In this document: one piece after another, positions 35,008 through 43,061 of the stretch
Position numbering within the stretch: position 1 is the stretch's first letter
Layout of the letters: each line of letters opens with the position of its first letter
Assembly (NCBI GenBank): GCA_022750115.1
Contig: JAKIWI010000004.1
Span: 1 to 64,000 of the forward strand
DNA from: Thermoplasmata archaeon
GTDB lineage: Archaea; Thermoplasmatota; Thermoplasmata; Lutacidiplasmatales; UBA184
Direction of reading: 5' to 3'
DNA length: 64,000 bases
Translations under genes and position numbers: made by a program
The notes under the pieces: generated by a model
What the model saw: the letters and a program-made list of their open reading frames with translations, nothing else
Told to the model about the DNA's origin: nothing
The model's database searches: none

Positions 35008-35019
35008 GCGAGGACCAGA

Positions 35020-35391
35020 ATGGCGCGACCGATTTACGTACGGTTCGACACTCCGACCGAACTCGCCGACAAGGCCCTCCAGCTCGTGCAGATCGCGAGC
35101 GAGACCGGGAAGATCCGGGTGGGCACGAACGAGGTCACGAAATCCAGCGAGCGCGCCGAGGCGAAGCTCGTCGTGATGGCGGAAGACGTCGACCCGGTGG
35201 AAATCCTCGTCCACATCCCGATGCTCTGCGAGGAGAAGCGGATCCCGTACCTCTACGTCCCGAAGAAGCAACGGCTCGGCCAGTCCGCGGGCCTCTCCAA
35301 GTCCGCCGCCTCCGTCGCCATCGTGGACGCGGGCGAAGCGAAGGTCCTGTTGGACGAGCTCGGCCAGGCGTTCCCGACGCTGAAGAAGTAG
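35020..35391 (+). CDS. rpl7ae: 50S ribosomal protein L7Ae
   Basis: A 123-residue kink-turn-binding protein of the large ribosomal subunit, also a core part of box C/D, H/ACA and RNase P particles. [21 protein letters not shown] and [17 protein letters not shown] are diagnostic. ATG 35020 lies 50 nt after the predicted transcript start, with a hairpin between. It heads the conserved archaeal L7Ae-S28e-L24e cluster. Confidence 0.97.
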   Translation: MARPIYVRFDTPTELADKALQLVQIASETGKIRVGTNEVTKSSERAEAKLVVMAEDVDPVEILVHIPMLCEEKRIPYLYVPKKQRLGQSAGLSKSAASVAIVDAGEAKVLLDELGQAFPTLKK

Positions 35392-35419
35392 GTCGCTCGG
35401 TCCGGTCCGGGGTTCGTCG

Positions 35420-35632
35420 ATGGCGGAGGACAAGGGCTCGCCCGCAGAGGTCGTCGAACTCATCGGCCGCACCGGGATGGCGGGCGAGGCGACCCAGGTC
35501 AAAGTCCGCGTGCTCGCCGGCCGCGACCGCGGCAAGATCATCACCCGCAACGTCGCCGGCCCGATCCGCATCGGCGACGTGCTGATCCTTCGCGAGACGG
35601 CGCGCGAAGCGCGCAAGCTCTCGGTCCGGTAG
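35420..35632 (+). CDS. rps28e: 30S ribosomal protein S28e
   Basis: A 70-residue OB-fold ribosomal protein. [34 protein letters not shown] and the conserved C-terminal [11 protein letters not shown] identify it. It starts 28 bp after L7Ae and 8 bp before L24e, a standard archaeal operon. Confidence 0.97.
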   Translation: MAEDKGSPAEVVELIGRTGMAGEATQVKVRVLAGRDRGKIITRNVAGPIRIGDVLILRETAREARKLSVR

Positions 35633-35640
35633 GGACGTCG

Positions 35641-36108
35641 ATGGTCGTCAAGCGGACCTGCTCGTTCTGTGCGGGGGAGATCGAGCCCGGCACGGGCACG
35701 ATGTACATCAAGCGCGACGGCGCGGTCTTCCACTTCTGCTCCTCCTCCTGCCGCAAGCAGCAGCTCCACCTCGGCCGCGTCGGCCACCGGCTGAAGTGGA
35801 CGCGCGCGCACGCGCTGCGCCGCCAGACCGAACAGAGCTCCGCCGCCGGCAAGCTCGCGGCGGGAGCGAAGGGAAAGGCGGCGTTTTCCGGAACCGCGTT
35901 GAAGCGCCCGGCTCCCACGACCGAGGCCGGGAAGTCCTCGGCCGCTGCGGCGGTCGCTCCAGCACCATCCGTCGCCGGCGCGGCCCCCGCCGCCTCGCCC
36001 ACCCCTGCGGAAGCCACCGCGCCCAAGGAGCCCGCGACCGGCTCGACCACCTCCGCCGGGGCGAAGAAGCCCCGAGCGAAGAAGCCGAAAGAACCGGCTT
36101 CGCCGTAG
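35641..36108 (+). CDS. rpl24e: 50S ribosomal protein L24e with long disordered tail
   Basis: The first 60 residues are L24e, a zinc-binding ribosomal protein: CSFCAGEIEPGTG with CxxC, and FHFCSSSCRKQ with CxxxC. Family members are usually about 60-70 residues; here another 90 residues of Ala, Pro, Lys and Ser follow, a disordered basic tail of unknown role. The usual downstream ndk is not adjacent; it sits about 5 kb away. Confidence 0.93.
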   Translation: MVVKRTCSFCAGEIEPGTGTMYIKRDGAVFHFCSSSCRKQQLHLGRVGHRLKWTRAHALRRQTEQSSAAGKLAAGAKGKAAFSGTALKRPAPTTEAGKSSAAAAVAPAPSVAGAAPAASPTPAEATAPKEPATGSTTSAGAKKPRAKKPKEPASP

Positions 36109-36182
36109 TCGCCCCTGCGCCCGGCGCCCTCGCATTCCACTCGAGCGACCGTCTTCATGGGTCCGGAATCCCCGGGCCTACG

Positions 36183-36461
36183 ATGGCGGCCCCGGCGCGG
36201 GTTCGTTCCGGCCGGATGGTCTCCGCGAGCGATCTCGCGGAGTACGCGTTCTGTCCGCGAGCCCTCTACTATCGACGCCATCCCGACGGTCGATCGGTGG
36301 CGAGCGACGCTCCGGCCCGAGAGCGGGCGGGAGTCGCCTACCACACCCGGACGACCCGGTCGGACCGAAACTGGGCCGAGGCGTCGCCCCTGCCGTACGT
36401 CGGGTTGTTGGTCCTCGGCCTCGGTCTCCTCGCCCTCGCGGCGCTCGGGTGGGGTCTATGA
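36183..36461 (+). CDS. Split Cas4-like nuclease, N-terminal membrane-anchored half
   Basis: A 92-residue protein. SASDLAEYAFCPRALYYRR (Cys24) is the N-terminal Cas4/RecB-like motif that gives one Fe-S ligand; GVAYH (Gly50, His54) fits nuclease motif I. Residues 72-91 are a membrane helix, and the protein ends there. The remaining nuclease motifs are in the next gene, whose ATG overlaps this stop as ATGA. Together they look like a Cas4-family exonuclease split at a membrane hairpin. The start is ATG 36183. No CRISPR array or other cas gene is present. Confidence 0.72.
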   Translation: MAAPARVRSGRMVSASDLAEYAFCPRALYYRRHPDGRSVASDAPARERAGVAYHTRTTRSDRNWAEASPLPYVGLLVLGLGLLALAALGWGL

Positions 36462-36979
36462 CGGTCCCGCTGGACCCACGGTTCGTCCTCGCGATCATCG
36501 GTGGGATCATGGTCGGCGCGGCCGGGTGGGCCCTTCAGAGGTTGATGACGACCCGGCGTTGGGGCGCACTGGTCGCCTTCGACGACGGACGTCGACCTCC
36601 AGAGAACCTGGTCTCCGAGCGCCTTGGGCTCGTCGGACGCCCCGACGAAGTGTGGCGGCTCCGCGATGGCCGTCCGATCCCGGTGGAGATCAAGAGTCGA
36701 CGCGCCCCCTCCACCGGGACGTTCGCGTCCCATCGGGTCCAGGTCGAGGCCTACTGCCTGCTCCTCGAGTCGACCACGGGCCTCTCTCCGCCGTACGGCG
36801 TGCTGACCTACGCGGGCGGCGAATCGCGGCGGGTGCTCTGGGACGACGCGGCGCGGTCGGAGCTACTTTCGATCCTGGCGGCGGTCCGTCGGCCGTACGA
36901 TGGCGAGGCCGATCCTTCCCCCCGAAAGTGCGCCGGATGTCGCTGGCGCCCCGGGTGCGATGCGAGCCTTGCGTCCTGA
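36458..36979 (+). CDS. Split Cas4-like nuclease, C-terminal half with PD-(D/E)xK and Cys cluster
   Basis: A 173-residue protein. Residues 9-28 are a membrane helix. The nuclease core follows: GRPDEVW (Asp63), PVEIKSRR (Glu77, Lys79) and QVEAY (Gln95, Tyr99), the PD-(D/E)xK and RecB motifs. The C-terminus has CAGCRWRPGC (Cys158, 161, 167), the three cysteines that with one N-terminal Cys bind the Cas4 iron-sulfur cluster. That fourth Cys is in the preceding gene. Translation is coupled by ATGA; a GTG 9 bp upstream is an alternative start. Likely 5'-3' or flap DNA nuclease on the membrane (inference). Confidence 0.8.
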   Translation: MTVPLDPRFVLAIIGGIMVGAAGWALQRLMTTRRWGALVAFDDGRRPPENLVSERLGLVGRPDEVWRLRDGRPIPVEIKSRRAPSTGTFASHRVQVEAYCLLLESTTGLSPPYGVLTYAGGESRRVLWDDAARSELLSILAAVRRPYDGEADPSPRKCAGCRWRPGCDASLAS

Positions 36980-37076
36980 GAGTGGGCGCGAGGCGCCCGC
37001 GGGTCGAACCGATCGCCGGACGGCCGGACGACGCTCGGCAAGTTACAAGTGGGTCGGTCGAATTCGACCCCGGGCC

Positions 37077-38186
37077 ATGCCGGAACTCCCCTCGACGCTG
37101 CACCGCGACGCGGCCCGCAACCTCGTGACCAAGTACCTGAAGGTCCGCGCGGGAGAGAACGCGGTCGTCGAGTCCTGGGACCACACGAGGTCGATGGCGT
37201 CGGCGTTGGTCGATGAAGTTCGTCGTGCGGGCGGCGAGGTTCTCCTCATCCACAACGACGAGGACGCCTGGTGGCGGGCGATCGACCGGAAGCAGAGCAA
37301 GCTGCTCGGAAGGTCGAGCGGTCCGGAGTGGGCGGCGTTGCAAGCCGCGGACGTGTTCGTCCATTTCTGGGGTCCGGCCGATACCGACCGGCTCGAGAAG
37401 ATCCCGGACCGGACCGGCGACGAGATCTTCGACTGGATCCCGCACTGGTACGAGGTGGCCCGGAAGTCGGGGCTCCGCGGGGGGCGGATGACCACCGGGT
37501 TCGTCACGGACGGACGGGCCCGGCAGTGGAGCGTGGACCGCGCGCAGTGGGAGGAGAGCATGCTGCGGGCCTGTCTCGTTGACCCAGAGGAGCTCGCCCA
37601 GAGCGGGGCGCGGCTCGGCAAAGCGCTCTCCCGCGGGAAGCAGGTGCGGATCACCCACTCCAACGGGACCGACCTCGAAGTAGGTCTCGCCGGGAAGGCT
37701 CCCTTCGTGCGCGATGGGCGCGCCCGCCCGTGGGCCAAGGGATCCTCCGCCTCGGGCATGCTGGAGAACTTCCCCACCGGCCTCGTCGAAGTGGCCCTCG
37801 ACTCTCGGACGGCGACGGGGGTCATCCACGCCAACCGCCGGACCAACATCTGGTGGACGTGGGACGCCGGGGGAACGCTCGAGTTCGCGGACGGAAAGCT
37901 GACTTCGTACTCCTTCGAGGAGGGAGAGGAAGAGTTCACCCGTCAGTACAAGCTCGGTACGTCGGGCAAAGACCGGGCGAGCACCCTCAAGATCGGGCTG
38001 AACCCAGCCGTCGAGGACGTCCCGAACTTGGAGTTCGTCGAGCGCGGGTGCACGTGCCTGGTCCTTGGCAGGAACACGCACGTCCTCGGCAGCAACCGGT
38101 CGAATTTCATGAGCTGGGTCATGCTCGCCGGCGCCGAGATCGCCGTGGACGGGACTCCCGTCGTCCGCGCCGGACAGATCCTCTAA
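37077..38186 (+). CDS. Aminopeptidase M29-like metallopeptidase
   Basis: A 369-residue cytoplasmic protein similar to the M29 (thermophilic aminopeptidase) family: an N-terminal Rossmann-like domain (YLKVRAGENAVVESWDHTR) and a C-terminal domain with ASGMLENFPTGLVEVA (metal-binding Glu), NIWWTWDAGG and HVLGSNRSNF. The residues equivalent to the second metal site appear less conserved than in AmpS (CTCLVLGRNTHV). It would remove N-terminal residues from peptides. ATG 37077 fits the family start; AGTTACAA near 37043 may be its TATA box. Confidence 0.78.
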   Translation: MPELPSTLHRDAARNLVTKYLKVRAGENAVVESWDHTRSMASALVDEVRRAGGEVLLIHNDEDAWWRAIDRKQSKLLGRSSGPEWAALQAADVFVHFWGPADTDRLEKIPDRTGDEIFDWIPHWYEVARKSGLRGGRMTTGFVTDGRARQWSVDRAQWEESMLRACLVDPEELAQSGARLGKALSRGKQVRITHSNGTDLEVGLAGKAPFVRDGRARPWAKGSSASGMLENFPTGLVEVALDSRTATGVIHANRRTNIWWTWDAGGTLEFADGKLTSYSFEEGEEEFTRQYKLGTSGKDRASTLKIGLNPAVEDVPNLEFVERGCTCLVLGRNTHVLGSNRSNFMSWVMLAGAEIAVDGTPVVRAGQIL

Positions 38187-38467
38187 GACCGATTCCGGCG
38201 CCGGAGCGGGGGGCGGGAATCGCTCCCGCGTTGGGCACGAACGGGCCGGCGAGGGTCCGCCGGAACGCTCCCGCCCCGGAACCCGAGAGGGTTAGATAGT
38301 CGGACGACGGAGGTGGGGTTGGCCTTGGGCCAGGAGGTTCCCGGAGCGATGGAAGCAATGTTCGATGCCGTCGCACCGCGGAGCCTCTGACGTAGTCGCC
38401 CGCCGGCCCGACGCATCGTTCGCTTCCGCGCGGGGAGCCCCTCGGCCGATGGGGCCAGACAGGAACG

Positions 38468-39214
38468 ATGCCCAACGAAGGGTACCTCGACAAGAGCGTG
38501 CACTGGAAGGTGCGGACCGGCCAGATCGACTTCGCCGAGCCGACGCACGACCAGGTAGCGGACGCCATCCTCGAAATCGGCGTGGCGACCGCCGTCGGCC
38601 GGCGCCTCGGGAGCGGCAAGGAGGCCGACGTGTACCTCTGCCGCGACGGAGGCCGGCTCATCGCGGTGAAGGTGTATCGACAATACCGCACCGCGCATCG
38701 CGGTGGCGGCGCGATCAAGCTCGAGTCGATGGGCCAGCGGGCGGTGCGGGAGTTCGAGCTGCTGACCTACGCGTTCCAGGGCGGGGCGAAGGTCCCGCGA
38801 CCGTTCGAGCGGGTCGAGAACATGTTCTCGATGCAGTATCTCGGTACGCCGGACGACGCGGCGCCGATGCTCCAGCATGCGGTGCTGGAGGACCCGGAGC
38901 CGTTCCTCGCCGCGACGGTCGCCGGTGTCGAGGGCCTCGCGGAGGCCGGCATCGTCCACTCCGACCTGAGCCCGTTCAACATCCTCGTCCACGACGGGGC
39001 GCCGTGGTTCATCGACCTCGCCGCGGGAGTGCGCGTCGACCGGCTTGGATGGCCGCCGTGGGCGCGGCTCACCGAGGCGCTGCGCTCGCTCCAGAACGGT
39101 CTGCGCTCACTCGAGAGGTACTTCCGGCGCTACGGACTCACGATCGACTCCGACGACACGATCCGTCGGGTGCGCACCCAGATCGACCGGTTCGGCGTGT
39201 CCGACCTCGGATAG
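38468..39214 (+). CDS. RIO-type serine protein kinase (RIO1-like)
   Basis: A 248-residue atypical kinase. The P-loop GSGKEADVYLC near residue 49, the lysine in IAVKVYRQYR and the catalytic HSDLSPFNILV near residue 160 mark a RIO kinase; FIDLAAGV takes the place of the usual metal-loop ID.(S/P)Q. RIO kinases act in 30S subunit maturation. ATG 38468 is used. The 280 bp upstream holds no recognised gene. Confidence 0.88.
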   Translation: MPNEGYLDKSVHWKVRTGQIDFAEPTHDQVADAILEIGVATAVGRRLGSGKEADVYLCRDGGRLIAVKVYRQYRTAHRGGGAIKLESMGQRAVREFELLTYAFQGGAKVPRPFERVENMFSMQYLGTPDDAAPMLQHAVLEDPEPFLAATVAGVEGLAEAGIVHSDLSPFNILVHDGAPWFIDLAAGVRVDRLGWPPWARLTEALRSLQNGLRSLERYFRRYGLTIDSDDTIRRVRTQIDRFGVSDLG

Positions 39215-39228
39215 CCCCGTCGCGCGCT

Positions 39229-40020
39229 TCACGCCGCGGGGAGGAAGGCGACGTGGGGTGGGCCACGTCGCGGGTCCACGACGACGAGGTGGGCCGGAAA
39301 GGACGGTCGGATGCCCTTCACCAGGAGTCCCAACTCGGTTCGCTCGAGCCCAAGGGTCACATCCGCCATTCCGCGCACCGCCTGCGCGCAACCAACGCCG
39401 GGCCGAAGGATCCCGACGACAAGATTGCCGACCATCCGCGCCCGCTTGACGCCGTGGAAGAACATCCGGCTCGCGACCTCCGAACCGAACAACATGTCCG
39501 CGATCTCGAAGGAGATCATCTCCACGAACGGTTTCGAGCGCACGCCCCTGACCGCCTTCTCTGCCGTCACCATCATCGCCATGTGCTTTCGGTTCCGTTT
39601 GTCCTGGCCTTCCTTCCTCGGACCTTGGTTCCCGTACCGCTGCGATAGGTCGACGACGTAGGGCGTCTCGGCGTCTTCCTGTCCGGCGTACACGACCACA
39701 CGCACGCGCGTGTCGAATCGGCGTCGGCTCACCCAGCGGGTCAGGTCGGCGCGGAATCCGGCCGGCGACTCGCGCGAGGAGAGGACGGCGAGCACCCCTC
39801 TCGATTGGTAGAGGAAGTTGAGGAGCGTCGGGGTGAGAAGCAGGTTCCGGTCCGCAGGCGAGACCGAGTGGGCGACCTCGAACAGGGCGAGACCGCCCCT
39901 CGGGAATCCCCCGCCCAGCAGGCGGTCGAATTCCGGGGTTCCGGTGGAGAACCGTTCTGCGGGGTCAGAGATCGGCGACCACGGCGCCGGCGAAGCGGGC
40001 GAACTTCCGGAGCGAGTCAC
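39229..40020 (-). CDS. RecA-superfamily (KaiC-like) protein with lost P-loop
   Basis: A 263-residue RecA-fold protein. STGTPEFDRLLGGGFPRGGLAL is the KaiC/GvpD-like start, but the expected Walker A after it reads FEVAHSVSPADR, with no Gly-Lys-Thr. The later strands (GVLAVLSSRES, NLVVGILRPG, HLVVVDPRRG) keep the fold. It probably does not hydrolyse ATP, so a partner or sensor role is more likely. GTG 40020 starts it. It converges on the RIO kinase gene with 14 bp between stops. Confidence 0.75.
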   Translation of the reverse strand: MTRSGSSPASPAPWSPISDPAERFSTGTPEFDRLLGGGFPRGGLALFEVAHSVSPADRNLLLTPTLLNFLYQSRGVLAVLSSRESPAGFRADLTRWVSRRRFDTRVRVVVYAGQEDAETPYVVDLSQRYGNQGPRKEGQDKRNRKHMAMMVTAEKAVRGVRSKPFVEMISFEIADMLFGSEVASRMFFHGVKRARMVGNLVVGILRPGVGCAQAVRGMADVTLGLERTELGLLVKGIRPSFPAHLVVVDPRRGPPHVAFLPAA

Positions 40021-40260
40021 GTATAGGGCATTCGAAGCGGTGGCTCATAGAGCCCCCACCTTCCCGACGACGGGTTGCAGCCGGACCGTCACTCCCGATT
40101 GCGAGAACGGCCTAGGGCCCGCTCGGAACGCATCGTCCAACTCCCGGAGCGAACCGGGGAAACGCCCGTAATCGAGTCCATCTCACACAATTCGTCGGAA
40201 TGCGAGAAACCTCGTCAATCCGCCCCAATCGTCCGCATCCCTTTCGGGCACAGTGTGGCG

Positions 40261-41043
40261 CTACGGGCGCCTGTGCGTCCAGTAGACCTCGGTAACGTAC
40301 GGCATCGCGATCTGGTCGTAGCCGGCGGTCGCCGGGTCGGTCGCCAGCAGCACGCGGACCGCTTCCGCGACCGTGGCACGGACCTCGGGCGGCTGGCGGG
40401 CGATGAAGCTCACCGAGAGGGCGCGGTCGATGAACGTCGGGACGTCGCCGTCCTGCGACGAGGGGAACGTGGCGCTCTCCCGCGGGGCGAACCCGGGATG
40501 GCGCTCGAGGGCGGTCTTCCACGCTCCCAGCCGGGTGCGCGGAACGGCGGGGTCGTTGTGGGCGTCGAGCAGTCGGCCGAACGCCGCGACCCACTCGACC
40601 GTCTCGTCCCGGAGGTTCCAGATGAGGCCGAGCCCGCCGCCGGGCCGCAGGACCCGGGCGATCTCGTCGAGGGATTCGGGCTGGCGGAACCAATGGAACG
40701 CCTGGGCGGAGACCACAGCGTCGACGGATTCGTTCGGCAGCGGAATCGCCTCCGCGCCTCCCGTCCGCAGCTCGACCTTGGGCAGGCGTTCGCGGAACAC
40801 GGCCCGCATCCCCTCCGACGGCTCGACCGCGATCACCTCGGCGCCGGTCCGCGCGAGGGCGCGGGTGAACTTGCCGGTCCCGGCCCCGAGCTCGACGACC
40901 CGACGGCCCGGACCGAGGGCGAGCCGCTCGGCGAGGTGGCGGACGGCGGCCTCCGGATACTCCGGACGGCCGCGGTCGTACATCTCCGCCACGTCCCCGA
41001 ACGATCGCGCGGCGGGATGCACCTCGATCTCGGGTTCGGGCAC
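40261..41043 (-). CDS. SAM-dependent methyltransferase, class I
   Basis: A 260-residue Rossmann methyltransferase. Motif I is VVELGAGTGKFTRAL near residue 50, motif II VIAVEPS, and the post-motif PNESVDAVVSAQAFHWFRQ is typical of small-molecule methyltransferases of the UbiE/COQ5-like group. The acceptor is unknown. The 240 bp before the KaiC-like gene on the same strand shows no gene. It is divergent from ndk. Confidence 0.88.
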   Translation of the reverse strand: MPEPEIEVHPAARSFGDVAEMYDRGRPEYPEAAVRHLAERLALGPGRRVVELGAGTGKFTRALARTGAEVIAVEPSEGMRAVFRERLPKVELRTGGAEAIPLPNESVDAVVSAQAFHWFRQPESLDEIARVLRPGGGLGLIWNLRDETVEWVAAFGRLLDAHNDPAVPRTRLGAWKTALERHPGFAPRESATFPSSQDGDVPTFIDRALSVSFIARQPPEVRATVAEAVRVLLATDPATAGYDQIAMPYVTEVYWTHRRP

Positions 41044-41142
41044 AACGACTCGTCAGGAGCCGTCCGACGCAAGGCGTTGGCGTCGCACCCGGCGGCCCGA
41101 CTCCGCCCAAACCTTTTGACGGGCGCCCGGCTCGCCGCGCCG

Positions 41143-41601
41143 ATGGCGGAAGGCACGGTCGAGCGCACGCTCGTCCTCGTGAAACCCGACGGCGTCCGCC
41201 GTGGGCTCGTCGGGGAGGTGCTGGCGCGCCTCGAGCGAAAGCAGCTCCGCCTCGTCGCGGGCAAGCTCGTCTGCGTCCCCGAGAAGCTCGCCGAGCGGCA
41301 CTACCAGGAGCACCACGGGAAGCCGTTCTATCCGGGGCTCGTCGCCCACATCACCTCCGCACCCGTGTTCGCCTGCGTCCTCGAAGGACGCTCGGCGATC
41401 TCGGTCGTTCGGCTCATGACCGGCGCGACGAACCCGCAGACCGCCGCGCCCGGGACGATCCGCGGCGACCTCGCCCTCGCCGTGACCCCGAACATCATCC
41501 ACGCCTCCGACTCGCCGGAATCGGCCACACGCGAGATCGGGCTGTTCTTCGAGCCATCGGAGTTTTGCGAATACACCCGGACCGGAGGGGAATATGCCTG
41601 A
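41143..41601 (+). CDS. ndk: Nucleoside diphosphate kinase
   Basis: A 152-residue kinase that equalises nucleoside di- and triphosphate pools. LVLVKPDGVRRGLVG and the phosphohistidine His120 in TPNIIHASDS are diagnostic. An AT-rich AAACCTTTT at 41109-41117 is 26 bp upstream, suggesting a leaderless start at ATG 41143. In most archaea ndk follows rpl24e; here it heads an ndk-sua5-map operon and overlaps the next gene by 8 bp. Confidence 0.96.
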   Translation: MAEGTVERTLVLVKPDGVRRGLVGEVLARLERKQLRLVAGKLVCVPEKLAERHYQEHHGKPFYPGLVAHITSAPVFACVLEGRSAISVVRLMTGATNPQTAAPGTIRGDLALAVTPNIIHASDSPESATREIGLFFEPSEFCEYTRTGGEYA

Positions 41602-42172
41602 ACCGCTCGAGTCCGAGCTCGCGCGCGCCGTCAAGGCGCTCCGGCGCGGCGGCCTCGTCGTCTATCCGACCGACACGCTGCTCGGCCTCGCCGCCCGCGC
41701 CGATGACCCTGCCGCGGTCCAGCGCCTGATCGAAGCGAAGGCGCGGCCGGGCACTCTGCCGCTCTCGGTCGCCGTCTCGAGCCTGGAGGAGGTCGACCGC
41801 TGGACGGATCTCTCCGACCCGCGACGCGCGTGGATCCGCCGCCACCTCCCCGGCCCGTACACCGCGCTCCTACCCGCGTCCTCGGAGGCGCGCACGACGT
41901 TCGCCCCCTCGGTCCTCGGGCCGGGCGGCACGCTCGGCATCCGGATTCCCGATCACCCGCTCGCGCGCTCGCTCGCCGAGCTCGTCGGCCCCATGACGGC
42001 GACGAGCGCGAACCGGCACGGCGAGCCCCCGGCCCGCTCCCTCGCGGAGGCGCGCCGCACGTTCGGCGGCGATGTCGCGGTCTACCTCGACGGGGCCCCC
42101 GCCCCTTCGGGGCGTCCGTCGGAGCTCGTCGACCTCACCGGGGCGCGACCCCGGTCCGTCCGCCGCGGATAG
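41594..42172 (+). CDS. Threonylcarbamoyl-AMP synthase (Sua5/YrdC)
   Basis: A 192-residue single-domain YrdC/Sua5 protein that makes threonylcarbamoyl-AMP for t6A37 tRNA modification. LRRGGLVVYPTDTLLGLAA and KARPGTLPLSV are its ATP/threonine-binding motifs; the lysine-rich loop KR.. is KARPG. It lacks the C-terminal Sua5 domain. It overlaps ndk and lies 7 bp before the methionine aminopeptidase. Confidence 0.92.
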   Translation: MPEPLESELARAVKALRRGGLVVYPTDTLLGLAARADDPAAVQRLIEAKARPGTLPLSVAVSSLEEVDRWTDLSDPRRAWIRRHLPGPYTALLPASSEARTTFAPSVLGPGGTLGIRIPDHPLARSLAELVGPMTATSANRHGEPPARSLAEARRTFGGDVAVYLDGAPAPSGRPSELVDLTGARPRSVRRG

Positions 42173-42179
42173 ACCCCCG

Positions 42180-43061
42180 ATGGCCCGCTACCCGGACGAC
42201 CTCGACCGCTGGCGGCTCGCTGGTCGGATCAGCGCCGAGGCGCGCGAGGTCGGCCGGGCGGCGGTCCGGCCGGGCGTGCGACGGCGCGAGGTGGCGGAGG
42301 CGATCGAGTCGTTCATTCGCTCGCGCGGCGCCGAGCCGGCGTTTCCCGCGAACCTTTCGACCGACGCCGAGGCCGCTCACTTCACCCCGCCCCCGGACGA
42401 CGAGGGGGTGTTCGCCCCGGGCGAGCTCGTGAAGGTCGACGTCGGGGCCCACCTCGACGGCGCCATCGCCGACACGGCCGTCACCGTCGAGGTCGGCGCG
42501 ACCGGCCGCCAGGAGAACCTTCTGCGCGCCGCGCGCGAAGCGGTCGAAGCGGCGATCGCGAGGGTGCGGGCCGGGGTCGAGGTCGACGAGCTGAGCCGCG
42601 CCATCGAGGGCGCCGTCCACGCCCGGGGCCTGAAACCGATCCGCGACCTCTCGGGCCACTCGATCCAGCGCTACCTGCTCCACGCGGGAAAATCGATCCC
42701 CAACGTCTCGGGACTCTCGAGCGACCGACTCGAGGAGGGGGAGATCATCGCGATCGAGCCCTTCGCCACGAACGGCATCGGGGCGATCGAGAACGGTCCG
42801 TTCGGCCACATCGTCCGGTTCCGCCGCGACCCGGGAGCCGCCGACCCGGTCGTCGCGCGACTGTTCGAGCGGTTCCGGACGCTGCCGTTCACGGCGCGGT
42901 GGGTGGACGAGGCCGACCGGCCCCGTCTGGCCGCGGCGCGCAAGCACCTCCAGACGTACCCCATCTTCCTCGAGGCGGGGCGCGGGCTCGTCGCCCAGGC
43001 CGAGCACACCGTGCTCGTGACGGCCGACGGCGCCGAGGTCCTGACGAGGGCGCCCGGCTAG
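42180..43061 (+). CDS. map: Methionine aminopeptidase, type II
   Basis: A 293-residue di-metal pitta-bread enzyme that removes initiator methionine. Metal ligands are visible: VDVGAHLDGAIADT (two Asp), GHSIQRYLLHAG (His), IEPFA (Glu) and AEHTVLV (Glu). The helical insert before the His ligand's strand supports the archaeal type II form. ATG 42180 lies 7 bp after Sua5. The stop interlocks with the convergent methionine synthase gene through CTAG. Confidence 0.95.
   Translation: MARYPDDLDRWRLAGRISAEAREVGRAAVRPGVRRREVAEAIESFIRSRGAEPAFPANLSTDAEAAHFTPPPDDEGVFAPGELVKVDVGAHLDGAIADTAVTVEVGATGRQENLLRAAREAVEAAIARVRAGVEVDELSRAIEGAVHARGLKPIRDLSGHSIQRYLLHAGKSIPNVSGLSSDRLEEGEIIAIEPFATNGIGAIENGPFGHIVRFRRDPGAADPVVARLFERFRTLPFTARWVDEADRPRLAAARKHLQTYPIFLEAGRGLVAQAEHTVLVTADGAEVLTRAPG

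Noticed and set aside
36100-38500. Possible CRISPR array near the Cas4-like genes
   Set aside because: No direct repeats with regular spacers were seen on either strand, and no other cas gene is present.
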